Below are positions 44,034 to 53,442 of a stretch of 64,000 bases of DNA, piece after piece (position 1 is the stretch's first letter; each line of letters opens with the position of its first letter). Source of the stretch: Planctellipticum sp942493135. GTDB lineage: Bacteria; Planctomycetota; Planctomycetia; Planctomycetales; Planctomycetaceae. Made by a program: the position numbers and the translations under genes. The notes below the pieces were generated by a model. It made no database searches, had not been told where the DNA came from, and was given only the letters and a program-made list of their open reading frames with translations. The stretch is taken from the NCBI GenBank assembly GCA_942493135.1, contig OW818684.1, positions 6,386,001 to 6,450,000 of the forward strand. The letters run 5' to 3'.

Positions 44034-45092
44034 ATGGTCTCGCGGCGTGGATTTACGTTGATCGAACTGCTGGTCGTCATCGCAATTATCGCGATCCTGA
44101 TTGCATTGTTGCTGCCGGCCGTGCAGCAGGCGCGAGAAGCCGCCCGGCGGACGCAGTGCCGCAACAATCTCAAGCAGCTCGGCCTGGCGATCCACAATTA
44201 CGAGAGCACTTTCACCGTCTTTCCAATGAATGGCGGGTCGACAGGCTTTTCTCCGCAGGCGCGGGTGCTGCCGTATCTCGAACAGGCCAATCTGCAGAAC
44301 TCGCTCGATTTCAGCGCCCGGGTCTATGTCGGTCCCGGCGGGAGTCAGGTGCCCAATCCGGTCTTCATCCCGGCGTTTCAAGCCGTCATCCCCAGCTTCC
44401 TCTGCCCGAGCGATTCCGGGCCGGTGCAGTACATGGCGACCCTCGGTTCTCCGGCCCAGACTTACATCTTCGGAGCCAACAACTACATGGCCAGCACCGG
44501 CAGCGGTACCGGCACCTACTACGATGACCGCCGCTCAACCGACGGTTTTGTCGCGATCAACTCCAGCGTCCGCTTCAAGGACATAAGCGACGGATCCTCT
44601 CAAACCGTTTTCATGAGCGAAACGATCCGGGGCGACGACGCCGATATGACGCTTCCGGCAGGAACGACGCCATTGTTCCCATACCGCAAACTGCTCAGCG
44701 CAGGTAGTGGCACTTCGCCAGGCAGCGGCCCCGGGTACACAGGTTCCGGCGGCGGCTGGCCGTCGGGCACGATTACAAATCCTGATCTCTCGGCGGTTCT
44801 GGCCGTTCAGACCAATTGGCGGGCGACCGCCGGCGGAAATGGCCGCGGCGTGACCTGGCTGCGGGGACTGGCGCACAGCGTCCTGACCAACGGCTACAAC
44901 ACGCCGAACAGCCGCATTCCCGATACGACACTTCACGGAACCGGCTTCTTCGGGCCGCGCAGCCTGCACGCGGGAGGTGCTCATGCTCTCTTCGGCGACG
45001 GCTCAGTTCGCTTTCTCGCAGACAGCATCGACGTCGGCCTGCATCGCGACTTGCACAGTCGGAACGGCGGCGAAACCGTCGGTGAGTTCTGA
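44034..45092 (+). CDS. DUF1559 domain protein with pilin-like N terminus
   Basis: 352 residues from ATG 44034, preceded by GAAGGAGAAG. It begins M-V-S-R-R-G-F-T-L-I-E-L-L-V-V-I-A-I-I-A, the prepilin motif, then the conserved R-R-T-Q-C-R-N-N-L-K-Q-L-G-L-A-I-H-N-Y. The DUF1559 end is present (H-A-G-G-A-H-A-L-F-G-D-G-S-V-R-F and G-G-E-T-V-G-E-F). It is a paralogue of the gene at 2484; the first 60 residues are almost identical and the rest diverges. Here it heads a group with an AztD-like protein, a lipoprotein and a PQQ propeller. Confidence 0.92.
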   Translation: MVSRRGFTLIELLVVIAIIAILIALLLPAVQQAREAARRTQCRNNLKQLGLAIHNYESTFTVFPMNGGSTGFSPQARVLPYLEQANLQNSLDFSARVYVGPGGSQVPNPVFIPAFQAVIPSFLCPSDSGPVQYMATLGSPAQTYIFGANNYMASTGSGTGTYYDDRRSTDGFVAINSSVRFKDISDGSSQTVFMSETIRGDDADMTLPAGTTPLFPYRKLLSAGSGTSPGSGPGYTGSGGGWPSGTITNPDLSAVLAVQTNWRATAGGNGRGVTWLRGLAHSVLTNGYNTPNSRIPDTTLHGTGFFGPRSLHAGGAHALFGDGSVRFLADSIDVGLHRDLHSRNGGETVGEF

Positions 45093-45148
45093 TTGCTGCA
45101 CACGAACGGCTCATATCTCTTCCAGCATTCAAAATAGGAGAACTTCTC

Positions 45149-46534
45149 ATGAGTTTCGCAAAACGAGTCGCACTGGCAATCGCCGCAGCCTTGGGGGTGG
45201 CGGCGAAAGGCCTGGCTTCCCATGGCGTCCCGTCGGAGCCGATCCTGACCAGAGTCCTGTTTCAGGACGACGACACGAGGACTTTGAAGTGGGCTGACGT
45301 CCGGCTCGGCGATCCCCCCGCGCTCGGACCGGTCCAGCCTGTCGAAGGATTTCCAAAACTGGATTCCGAGAGGCAGACGCTCGTCCAGATGGAAACCGCG
45401 CAGGGGTATGTGCTGATCGGCGTCCGGGACGACGACAGCGGTAAATTTCAGAGCGGCTGGGTGTTGATCGACACCGGGGTCGTCGAGGAGGAGCACGCCG
45501 ATCACTCGCACTGGACCTATCCCCGTCCTCCACAGGTTCGGGCATCCGTCCTCGATGACAAGCAGGGCAATCCGGCTCACCTGTACTGTTACGACAATGT
45601 CTTCTACCTCGCCAACGACCAGCTCGACGGCTATACGCGGATCGATCCCGCTGGCGTCAAGTCCACAGATGACGTCGCCGCCATTCGCCGGAAGGCTTCC
45701 TTCTTCCAGGGGGGAGGGCGGCACATCACTCTCGCCGTCGTCGGTGGCACGGTCGGTTACGCAACTTGGATCGATCGCGAAGGCCCGCAAAGCGGTCGTG
45801 TTGACGTAACGGCCTTGAATTCCACTGGAAACCGGCAGGTCGCCTTCTCGTTGACTCTGCCCCACGGCGGACTGCACGGTGCGACCGCCTGCCAGAGCAA
45901 AGTCTTCTTCGCCCCCGCCGATGGGCTCTGCTGGCTGCAGTCCCCGAACGTCCTGCCTGTCGACCCGAAGTCGATCGCTGTCCGACATCTGTCGCTCGGA
46001 AAAGATGATGAGAAGGCCCGGCGGACTGGCGGATTCACCTCGTTCGGTCGACACGTGGCGTTCACCATGGGGGCCGGAAAGACGGCCGCGCTGGGACTGA
46101 TCGATGCGGCAAAGCCGGAACCGGAAGTGATGCGTCTGGTGCTGCCAATGGCGGACGCGAACCGGCCAGCCGGTCTGGAAATCGCGCAGCCGCGCAGGGG
46201 TTCGCCGCTGGCATTCGTCTTTCACGACCACCCCCTGGAAGTCGAAGCGCCGAACCGGCTCAGCCTCGTCGAGCTCGACCCCAACTCAGATGGAAACTGG
46301 TCGGACGCGAAGGTCGCACAGGAGCTCGACGTTGGCAAATCACGAGTGGAGGGACATGGCGGTCACCACAGCATCGCCTTCGACGCGAACCGGCGCCGGG
46401 CGGTTTTCTCGAATCCCGGGTCCGGCACACTCGCGGCTCTCGTCCTGCAGGACCGCAAGCAGGTCGCCGAGTGGAAAGTCGGCGGCGCGCCGTCCAAGGT
46501 CGTGCTGGTCGGCGGCCGGGAAAGCAAGGACTGA
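45149..46534 (+). CDS. Secreted beta-propeller protein resembling zinc chaperone AztD
   Basis: 461 residues with an N-terminal signal-like helix. The segment G-W-V-L-I-D-T-G-V-V-E-E-E-H-A-D-H-S-H-W (His116-His121) followed by a P-R-P-P-Q-V strand and a P-A-H-L-Y-C-Y-D-N-V-F-Y-L-A-N-D stretch resembles the AztD metallochaperone. So does G-G-L-H-G-A-T-A-C-Q-S-K-V-F-F-A-P-A-D-G further on. AztD carries zinc to a periplasmic binding protein. No znu/azt ABC genes are present nearby, so the metal and partner are open. The family call is from motif memory and should be tested by profile search. Confidence 0.55.
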   Translation: MSFAKRVALAIAAALGVAAKGLASHGVPSEPILTRVLFQDDDTRTLKWADVRLGDPPALGPVQPVEGFPKLDSERQTLVQMETAQGYVLIGVRDDDSGKFQSGWVLIDTGVVEEEHADHSHWTYPRPPQVRASVLDDKQGNPAHLYCYDNVFYLANDQLDGYTRIDPAGVKSTDDVAAIRRKASFFQGGGRHITLAVVGGTVGYATWIDREGPQSGRVDVTALNSTGNRQVAFSLTLPHGGLHGATACQSKVFFAPADGLCWLQSPNVLPVDPKSIAVRHLSLGKDDEKARRTGGFTSFGRHVAFTMGAGKTAALGLIDAAKPEPEVMRLVLPMADANRPAGLEIAQPRRGSPLAFVFHDHPLEVEAPNRLSLVELDPNSDGNWSDAKVAQELDVGKSRVEGHGGHHSIAFDANRRRAVFSNPGSGTLAALVLQDRKQVAEWKVGGAPSKVVLVGGRESKD

Positions 46535-46537
46535 GCG

Positions 46538-46951
46538 ATGAGCGGACAACCGAGACGCACGGGGCTGGCGGTCCGAGCCGTGCTGGCGCTGACGCTATCC
46601 GCGATCGCCGGCTGCGGCGGACCGAAGACGGTCACGGGGGGGACGCGAGGGCTGCTGCATGTGCGGAACGGGGCCGTGACTGACATCCAGGTCGCGGTTT
46701 ATCACACCGGATCCGACGAGCCATTCGGCGTCGGAGTTTCCGGCGGGGATGGCTGGTTTGAACTGCGGAACAGGTCTGCCTCGGAGGCCGTGCTGCTGCA
46801 ACCGGGAGAATATCGCGTCACGTTCGAGTCGGTCGGACCGGTCGCTCTGCGGATCCCTTCCGCGTATGGCCGGCCGGAAACGACTCCTCTGATTCTGGCG
46901 TGGTCGGCGGAGCAACAGGTTCTCGAACTGGAATTGCCCGCCGCCCCCTGA
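46538..46951 (+). CDS. Small lipoprotein
   Basis: 137 residues. A signal peptide ends in the lipobox L-S-A-I-A-G-C. The mature part is a small beta-domain (L-L-H-V-R-N-G-A-V-T-D-I-Q-V-A-V-Y, E-Y-R-V-T-F-E), similar in outline to carboxypeptidase regulatory-like lipoproteins that accompany DUF1559 genes. It begins 3 bases after the AztD-like gene, so they share a transcript. Confidence 0.75.
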   Translation: MSGQPRRTGLAVRAVLALTLSAIAGCGGPKTVTGGTRGLLHVRNGAVTDIQVAVYHTGSDEPFGVGVSGGDGWFELRNRSASEAVLLQPGEYRVTFESVGPVALRIPSAYGRPETTPLILAWSAEQQVLELELPAAP

Positions 46952-46995
46952 CATTTCGATGAAAATCGTGTTTTGAGAATATAGCGAGGGCAATC

Positions 46996-48303
46996 ATGGT
47001 TCTGGCGAGGCTGGTCGGTGTGATATTGATGAGCGGAGCCGCGGCCTTAGCGGCTGAGACGCCGGGTGAGCCGTCCTGGGCCGGATTTCGCGGGGCAGGT
47101 GACAGTCACGTGCTGGTGCGACAGGTTCCGGTGACCTGGGAGCTTCGCGGCGGTCGCCGGAACGGCAACTGGACGATCCGATTGCCGGGATATGGTCAGT
47201 CGAGTCCGGTCGTGTGGGGCGGACAAGTCTTCGTGACCGCCGTTTCCGGTCCGGAAAAAGAACATCTGCACGTCCTGGCGGTCGATGCTCGGACCGGAAG
47301 CACGCGCTGGCAGAAGGACTTGGCGGGGACTCAGCGCGTTCCTGACGGAGACGCCGTCAGCCGCGGCGCTCCGACGCCAGTGCTGGATGCGGAACGGTGC
47401 TATGCCTTGTTCGAAAGCGGCGATCTCATCGCTCTGACCCATGCCGGAGACGTCGTCTGGCAGCGGTCGATCGTCCGCGACTACGGAGAGTTTCAAGGAC
47501 CTCACGGTTACGGCAGTTCGCCGATCCTCGCCGGCGGCAAGCTGATTGTGCAAGTCTGTCACGGCGGCCCGTCCTATCTATTGGCGCTCGACCGGACCAG
47601 CGGAAAGACGCTGTGGAAAGTGGATCATCCTTCGGAAACGGGCTGGAGCACTCCGGCCATGTTCCGCCAGGGCGAAACCGTTGGCGTGGTCGTCAGTTCG
47701 TCGGGGAGCGTGAGAGCCTATGATGTTCGAGACGGGCGCGAACTGTGGTTCGTCACTGGAATCAAAGGGAACTCAACCGCTTCACCCACCGTGGCGGGCG
47801 AGATCGTCGTCGTCGGCGGAAGCAGCGAACGGATGGGGCCGCCCCCTCCCCCCGGCGTGACTGCAGGAAGCCTGGCGATCCGGCTGGGAGGCGTCGGCGA
47901 CGTTTCAGAATCGCATGTCCTCTGGAAATCGGCGAAAGTCTCCGCAGGATATGCCTCGCCTCTGGTTCACGATGGGTTGGCGTATTTCGTGAACCGGGTC
48001 GGGGGCGTTCAGTGCGTAGACATCGTCACGGGAGACATCAAGAGCCAGACTCGCTTGCCAGGATCGGCATGGGCCTCACCCCTCTGGCACGATGGCAGGG
48101 CTTTCTTCTTCTGCAAAGACGGGGCTGTCGTCGCCCTCAACACCGGTGCAGAGCTCACAGAAATCGGCGAGAGCTCGCTGTCGGCGACGGATGTCATCTA
48201 TGGCGTCGCCGCCGTCGAAGGGGCGTGGATTGTCCGGACCGGGCGGGGACTGCTGCGAGTCGGAGGGGCTCCTGCCGAAAACCCTGCGGCCGCCGGAGAG
48301 TGA
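46996..48303 (+). CDS. PQQ-binding-like beta-propeller protein
   Basis: 435 residues with a signal peptide (M-V-L-A-R-L-V-G-V-I-L-M-S-G-A-A-A-L-A-A). It then has P-S-W-A-G-F-R-G-A-G-D and blades such as V-D-A-R-T-G-S-T-R-W-Q-K-D, H-A-G-D-V-V-W-Q-R-S, and D-R-T-S-G-K-T-L-W-K-V. It is a relative of the propeller at 16678 and is probably periplasmic. It begins 44 bases after the lipoprotein gene and ends the group. Confidence 0.85.
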   Translation: MVLARLVGVILMSGAAALAAETPGEPSWAGFRGAGDSHVLVRQVPVTWELRGGRRNGNWTIRLPGYGQSSPVVWGGQVFVTAVSGPEKEHLHVLAVDARTGSTRWQKDLAGTQRVPDGDAVSRGAPTPVLDAERCYALFESGDLIALTHAGDVVWQRSIVRDYGEFQGPHGYGSSPILAGGKLIVQVCHGGPSYLLALDRTSGKTLWKVDHPSETGWSTPAMFRQGETVGVVVSSSGSVRAYDVRDGRELWFVTGIKGNSTASPTVAGEIVVVGGSSERMGPPPPPGVTAGSLAIRLGGVGDVSESHVLWKSAKVSAGYASPLVHDGLAYFVNRVGGVQCVDIVTGDIKSQTRLPGSAWASPLWHDGRAFFFCKDGAVVALNTGAELTEIGESSLSATDVIYGVAAVEGAWIVRTGRGLLRVGGAPAENPAAAGE

Positions 48304-48313
48304 ATCCGTCTGT

Positions 48314-49186
48314 CTATTTCGCCGGGGAATCAATCCCCGAATGGTCGTACCGGGACACAGTTTCCCAGGCGATCTGTTCGAGAATCGCAATCTGTTCGTC
48401 GGTGACGCCGGGCTCACTCAGCTTCAGCCCCACCGGGCTGCGGCGGTAAATCGCGGCGAAGTTGCAGCAGGCGGCAAGAGCCTGGATCTGGCCCAGGCCG
48501 TGACCAATCGGGTCGCGAAAGAGTCCGGACTGCTTCGCGACGCCTGGGAATTCACCGGCTTTAACCTTTCGGCGGAGCGCGACAACCGCATCGCCAACCG
48601 GCACGATGAAGACGGATTTCGTCATGAACTGCTCATTGAGACCATCCGCCTGCGCTTCGAGTTTCTCGCGCCAACCGTCAGTTGCTGTCTGGAGGGCGTC
48701 GAGATCGGTTTCGTCGCGCTCGGCGTTATCCGTGATGCGATCCTGAGGCGATGTCAGGTCGAACGGCATCCAGGACGCCTGAACCAACAGCCGGAGCTTC
48801 GGATTGTGCTTGAGCCCCAGCTCGACGAAATGGTCGATGCCGGGATCGGGAACCTGCAGGTGGGCCGCCATTGTGAAGACGTCGATCTTCCCGCTCTCCA
48901 GCGCGGGTTTGGCCCGGTTTTTGTCGTCGGCGAGATCCCAGTGCTGGATCACGCGCGAGCCGCCGATCCCCTGAGCGCCAACCGTCCGGTGGCCCATGGT
49001 GTCCGCCGAATTCGCGAGCTGATCGACGCGGGGCGGCACGAACATGTGAAAGCTGTGGCCGGTATAGAAGACGCGCAGACCAGCGGGAGGAGCGTCAGCG
49101 CGGCTTCCGCCCGCAGCCATCAATAGAGCGCTGGCGGAAGCAAGCGTGCGGAGAAAGTGGCGACGACTGCAGGGCGATCTGAACAT
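48314..49186 (-). CDS. SGNH/GDSL-like hydrolase family protein, Tat-exported
   Basis: 290 residues from ATG 49186, where a Tat signal begins (C-S-R-R-H-F-L-R-T-L-A-S-A-S-A-L-L-M-A-A). After export the protein starts L-R-V-F-Y-T-G-H-S-F-H, with G-H-S in the position of the SGNH nucleophile block. S-G-K-I-D-V-F-T-M-A and H-G-L-G-Q-I-Q-A-L-A follow. It is a probable esterase or acetylhydrolase, but the full catalytic set was not confirmed. It is convergent with the PQQ gene (gap 10 bases). Confidence 0.65.
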   Translation of the reverse strand: MFRSPCSRRHFLRTLASASALLMAAGGSRADAPPAGLRVFYTGHSFHMFVPPRVDQLANSADTMGHRTVGAQGIGGSRVIQHWDLADDKNRAKPALESGKIDVFTMAAHLQVPDPGIDHFVELGLKHNPKLRLLVQASWMPFDLTSPQDRITDNAERDETDLDALQTATDGWREKLEAQADGLNEQFMTKSVFIVPVGDAVVALRRKVKAGEFPGVAKQSGLFRDPIGHGLGQIQALAACCNFAAIYRRSPVGLKLSEPGVTDEQIAILEQIAWETVSRYDHSGIDSPAK

Positions 49187-49223
49187 GGTGCAGCTCTTAC
49201 TTGCGTGAAGACGGCGACGCTCG

Positions 49224-50408
49224 TCAGCGCTCGATCTTGAGGTCTGGATGCAGCGCACGCAACCGAGCGGCACCCTCGCCCGTCACGGCGGTCCCGATCA
49301 AGTCGAGAAACTCGAGGTTTTCGACGGCAGCGAGATGCTTCAGAGCTGCGTCGGTCACTTTGGTTCCGGCGAGATTGAGTGACCGCAGCGTCTTCAAGTC
49401 CCGCAGACCGTTCAGGCAGGCGTCGAGAACGCGGGAGCCCTGTAGTGAAAGAGTCTCCAGATTCTCAAAGCGGGTCAGCTTCCGCAGCACTTCTTCGGTG
49501 ACGTCTTCGTCAACCAAACTGATGAACGTGACGGCTTCGAGCTTCCGGACCCTTTCGCGGATCGTCGGCCTCTCGACGTCAATGCCCCAGAATGTCAGCG
49601 TCTGCCAGGCGGCTTGCCGAACACTGTAGTGGCGGACCTCGATTCCCTGATTCTCCGAGGCTTGCCGGAAACATGCCCACTGCGAGTTGTCGAGGAGCAA
49701 TTTGACTCGTGCAATGTTTTCGTCGGACTTGAAGTAGCGGAGCGCCCTGGCGGCCGCTTCGCACTCCATCAGATGCCTGGAGTCGACGTGCTCGATCGCC
49801 CAGCGCTCCAGCGTCGCGTCGACGGGGACGGTCAAAGTCAGATGACCTGACGTGCGGTAGTATTCGGACCACTTCGTCTCGCGAACAAGTTCGCGCGGGA
49901 CCACGAGGTCGAAGGTCTGGATACGCGTGACTCCCGGCATCTTCCGCACGGCGTCCCGAGCGTTCCTGAGTACTTCGTCCGGATTGCGCAGGAGATTGAA
50001 GTCGCCAGTCAGAACGGCCAGTTCAGGATCATCCAGATCGATCGCGGCCGTGGAGACCAGCGGATCCCCCCGGGTGGCGACGAGCAGGCGGCTTTGGTCG
50101 TCACAGCTCCATCGCCTCAGAGTCGACGCCGGCCAGCGAGCGCGGACTCGCAACTGCTCCCGATGCCGTCCCTTGAGCATCTCTTCGACTTCGAACGTAA
50201 CGTTCCGCTCATCGGGATCGCGCGACTCGCCGCCGGCATCGAAGGAGACAATTCTGCCGACGGCCACGACCGAAGCGTTGAATACCGTGGACTCGATACT
50301 CTCAGCTCTGGCGCAGAGCGGCTGTGAATGGGCCTGGCGCGGCTCCGATACCAACAGTCCGATGGCCGCCAGCCAGCAGCACCGCGATAATCTCGACGTC
50401 GACTGCAT
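49224..50408 (-). CDS. Secreted leucine-rich repeat protein
   Basis: 394 residues from ATG 50408, with a signal peptide ending A-H-S. The first 170 residues form an unidentified beta domain (V-V-A-V-G-R-I-V-S-F, V-T-F-E-V-E-E-M-L-K-G). The C-terminal 100 residues are RI-type leucine-rich repeats: F-E-N-L-E-T-L-S-L-Q-G-S, L-K-T-L-R-S-L-N-L-A-G-T-K-V-T-D, V-E-N-L-E-F-L-D-L-I-G-T-A-V-T. It probably binds protein outside the cytoplasmic membrane. It lies downstream of the M56-LCCL gene on the same strand with a 148-base gap, so a shared transcript is possible. Confidence 0.8.
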   Translation of the reverse strand: MQSTSRLSRCCWLAAIGLLVSEPRQAHSQPLCARAESIESTVFNASVVAVGRIVSFDAGGESRDPDERNVTFEVEEMLKGRHREQLRVRARWPASTLRRWSCDDQSRLLVATRGDPLVSTAAIDLDDPELAVLTGDFNLLRNPDEVLRNARDAVRKMPGVTRIQTFDLVVPRELVRETKWSEYYRTSGHLTLTVPVDATLERWAIEHVDSRHLMECEAAARALRYFKSDENIARVKLLLDNSQWACFRQASENQGIEVRHYSVRQAAWQTLTFWGIDVERPTIRERVRKLEAVTFISLVDEDVTEEVLRKLTRFENLETLSLQGSRVLDACLNGLRDLKTLRSLNLAGTKVTDAALKHLAAVENLEFLDLIGTAVTGEGAARLRALHPDLKIER

Positions 50409-50556
50409 GGCTGGCTCGCTCTGCCCGAAATCGTGAAGGAGCCGGCGCCGCGCCGGCTCCCGATCATACGCACTCAAAGACACGAAAGTGACCGAAAGGT
50501 CTCCCGGGTTGAAAATCCTTCGCGACAAAGGTCCCGCCGGTCGCTGACGTCGCCGC

Positions 50557-53442
50557 TTATGGCCTGGCAGGCTCCAGCGCCGAGGCGGGGCCGGCAGGAG
50601 TTGGCTTGAGCGGCTCGTTCTCGCCCGGCGGTCCGGGCTGCGATTGTCGGATCGCGCGTTCAAGCATGGCCCGGACGCGTTCGGTATCTGCCCCGTACTC
50701 TGCAGTCCCCGCAGCATCGTCCGCAGGAACGTCCGGTCCATCCGAGGTTGCGGGCGACTTGATGAGGACATAAGCGGATGGAAAGCTGCCGAAGTCCTGG
50801 CTGATGACTCCGTGCTGCGCCGAGCCTTGAAATGCAGCGGGTGGTGGAACCATGCAGATGAGAATCATGCCCGTCTCGCCGGGTTGTAAGAGTCCTGAAT
50901 GGACTGCGGCGGTTGCCGGATCGGAGTCTGACGTGTAGACGCGACTTCCCCAGACGGCGCCTTCAATGCGACCGGTCACCTTGACGAGTTGTAACGAGTT
51001 GGCGGTGGACGACTGTGGGCGGACTGCCGGGCCAGAACCACTGCTCATCGCGGAACTCAGCCGTGATATCAGGCCCATTTCTCTGGTGTGGCCGCTCGAC
51101 GCTTTGAGGGACGTGTCGTTCTCAACTGGTTCTGCGGGCGCCGTCGACTTGCGCGTCAGTACGAACGCTGACGGAAATGCGCCGTATGGCCTCGTTGCGA
51201 CCTCGTTACGTCGCGTCCCCGAAAAGCTGTTCGGCGGCGCGACGAAGATGACGGTCACGACGCCGCGCTGTCCGATCTCCAGGACTCCGGCATGCACCGC
51301 CGCGGTCGCCACATCCGAGTCGCCAGTATAGACATCGCTGCCCCAGACCCATCCATCGTTGCTTCCGACGATTTCAACGTCGACAAATGAGCCGACCGGC
51401 TGAGTCGACGACGGAACGGACGATCGAATCCGTACTGGTACTGACTCTGGCACCGGCTGCGGCTGCGGAGGCAGTTTACTTTCTTTGCGGCTGAGAACAA
51501 AGGCCTTGGGCCAGGACGGCCATCCACGCGACGTGACGCCGTGATTTGACGAACCGCCGAAGACCGGCGGCGATGGCACAATCGTCACCGTAATACTCGC
51601 CCGTTCGCCCGCCGAAAGCACGCCGGCATGGACGGCCGCAGCAGGCAGATCGGAATCGGCCGTGTAGACATTCGTGCCCCAGACCGCTCCCGCAGTTTGA
51701 CCGATCAGTTCGATATCGAAAGATTCTCCGATGCCGCAGGCCGCCATCCGTTCGATAGTAACTTGCCCGGTCCCCGAGACGGGGACCCTGGTCACGGACA
51801 GAAAGCTGGGAGTCGCGTTCGTCGCGGCGTTGGATAGAACCCGCTTCAAGCTTACCGCATAACTGGAGGGGTACGTCCCGTAAGAGCGAGATTCGACGCC
51901 GTTGCGCGGAGTCCCGGAATACTGCGGCAACGACGGGAGGACGGTCACTCGCACCAGCGCCGTCTGTCCCGGCGCTACCAGTCCGGCATGGACTGCAGCC
52001 GTTCCAATGTCGGAATCTGCCGTGTAGACGTCGGTGCCCCACACCGAGCCGTCAGTCCGTCCCGTGACGCGGAGGGTGACGACGTCTCCCGCGTCGAGTT
52101 GCGTGAGATTGATTGTCGACTGCGTTCCCCCGGCAAGACTGCCGGTCGTGAAGTAGATGTCTCGCTCCGGGGACACCTCGGCAAGGCGGAGGCTTTCGAA
52201 TTGCGATGGCTCGACCGGCGAGGTCATGACCTGGCTGACGTCGATCGGCTCTCGATGCTGAGTCGATTGGGCGTTGGCGTCTTCCGCTTTCGTGGCCGGC
52301 GCCGGCTCGGCAAAGGCGGAAAGTGCCAGCGGCGAACCAGCCGCGGCCAGCGATCCACAGAGACAGAAAATCAGCGAACGCGATGTCCAGAGCATGGTCG
52401 GTCTCCTTGTTTCTCTCAGAAGCCGCTCGATCCGTTCCTGAAGCTGAGAGGGTTCGCCCGTCGCGAAGACTCCCGCAATTCGACCGGTCGACGCCGGCCT
52501 CAAACTCAGACTGATCTCCGCGACGCGGAGCAGCGATTCGATATAAACCTCCCGCGTCGCTCCCAGCGCCAGCACCCGGTCGTCGCAACTGTGCTCGCGG
52601 ACCCGGCGAATCCGATCGGACAGCCACCACACTGCCGGATGGAAAAAGAAGAGCGCTTCCACGATCCGCTGCAGCAGATTGATCAGTGGATCGCAACGGC
52701 GGATGTGCACCAGCTCGTGGATCAGAATTGCGTCGAGCTCGTCCGGAGTCAGCCCGGACAGAAGAGATGCCGGCAGCAGGATTGTCGGACGCAGAATCCC
52801 CACGACCGCCGGGACGGTCAGTCGGGAACACTCTGCGAGCGCCGGCGCAGACCGCAATCCAAGTCGATGACCGACCGCGCGATACCGGGCGAGCAGTTCG
52901 GAATCGGTCACGGGGACTGAGGTCCGGCAAAGTCGTCCGCTGCCCCAGAATCCGAGCAGCAATCGAAGTGCAAGACCTGCGACAATCAGGCCGTACGACA
53001 GTACCAGCGGTCGAGAAACCGTTACCAGCTGCGATCCCAGCAGCTTCCGCGGCCAGTCTGTCAGAAGATCTGCAATCACTTCGGGAGTTGGCCGGCTGAT
53101 GGCCGCCGAGATCGGCAGAGCTGCGTCGGCCGTGCCGGCGAACTCATGAGCCGTCGGCGATTCGTCGACATGCGTCGGCAAAGTGACAGCCCCGAATCCC
53201 TCGGGTCGCTCAGTGGGCGGCGGGCTGCTCACGAGCGCGGTGCAAGTCACGCCGAACACGGCGGGAAGCATCGCCAATCCGATGCAGAGAACGACGTACT
53301 CGGCATGGGCCGAGAACCGTCGGGACACGACCGCTGCCAGAGCTGTCGCGCCGGCGATCAGCGACGCCTGCCACAGAAATGCGATCAGCGCCAGGCAGAT
53401 GGCGACGCACATCGACTCGGCGACCGCGGATTCCAGTATCAT
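50557..53442 (-). CDS. M56 (BlaR1-like) membrane peptidase with four C-terminal LCCL domains
   Basis: 961 residues. Four membrane helices at about 11-40, 47-72, 148-165 and 352-375 match BlaR1 topology. The cytosolic metallopeptidase domain between helices 3 and 4 has the zinc motif H-E-L-V-H at 242-246 and the E-H-S-C-D-D segment with Glu283. After helix 4, where BlaR1 has its penicillin sensor, there are four LCCL repeats at about 462-530, 581-651, 692-763 and 823-893. Each shows V-W-G-(T/S)-x-V-Y-T-x-D-S-D, A-A-V-H-(A/S)-G, and a closing Y-G/F-G-x-(Y/F)-P-S-(S/A)-(Y/F) or similar segment. They lack the cysteines of animal LCCL domains. Its ATG overlaps the blaI-type stop as ATGA. The ligand is unknown. 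Confidence 0.9.
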   Translation of the reverse strand: MILESAVAESMCVAICLALIAFLWQASLIAGATALAAVVSRRFSAHAEYVVLCIGLAMLPAVFGVTCTALVSSPPPTERPEGFGAVTLPTHVDESPTAHEFAGTADAALPISAAISRPTPEVIADLLTDWPRKLLGSQLVTVSRPLVLSYGLIVAGLALRLLLGFWGSGRLCRTSVPVTDSELLARYRAVGHRLGLRSAPALAECSRLTVPAVVGILRPTILLPASLLSGLTPDELDAILIHELVHIRRCDPLINLLQRIVEALFFFHPAVWWLSDRIRRVREHSCDDRVLALGATREVYIESLLRVAEISLSLRPASTGRIAGVFATGEPSQLQERIERLLRETRRPTMLWTSRSLIFCLCGSLAAAGSPLALSAFAEPAPATKAEDANAQSTQHREPIDVSQVMTSPVEPSQFESLRLAEVSPERDIYFTTGSLAGGTQSTINLTQLDAGDVVTLRVTGRTDGSVWGTDVYTADSDIGTAAVHAGLVAPGQTALVRVTVLPSLPQYSGTPRNGVESRSYGTYPSSYAVSLKRVLSNAATNATPSFLSVTRVPVSGTGQVTIERMAACGIGESFDIELIGQTAGAVWGTNVYTADSDLPAAAVHAGVLSAGERASITVTIVPSPPVFGGSSNHGVTSRGWPSWPKAFVLSRKESKLPPQPQPVPESVPVRIRSSVPSSTQPVGSFVDVEIVGSNDGWVWGSDVYTGDSDVATAAVHAGVLEIGQRGVVTVIFVAPPNSFSGTRRNEVATRPYGAFPSAFVLTRKSTAPAEPVENDTSLKASSGHTREMGLISRLSSAMSSGSGPAVRPQSSTANSLQLVKVTGRIEGAVWGSRVYTSDSDPATAAVHSGLLQPGETGMILICMVPPPAAFQGSAQHGVISQDFGSFPSAYVLIKSPATSDGPDVPADDAAGTAEYGADTERVRAMLERAIRQSQPGPPGENEPLKPTPAGPASALEPARP

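Noticed and set aside
50557..52200. DNA-level tandem duplication within the M56-LCCL gene
   Set aside because: The four repeats are clear in protein but well diverged in DNA and separated by unequal linkers, so they are old domain repeats rather than a recent tandem duplication.
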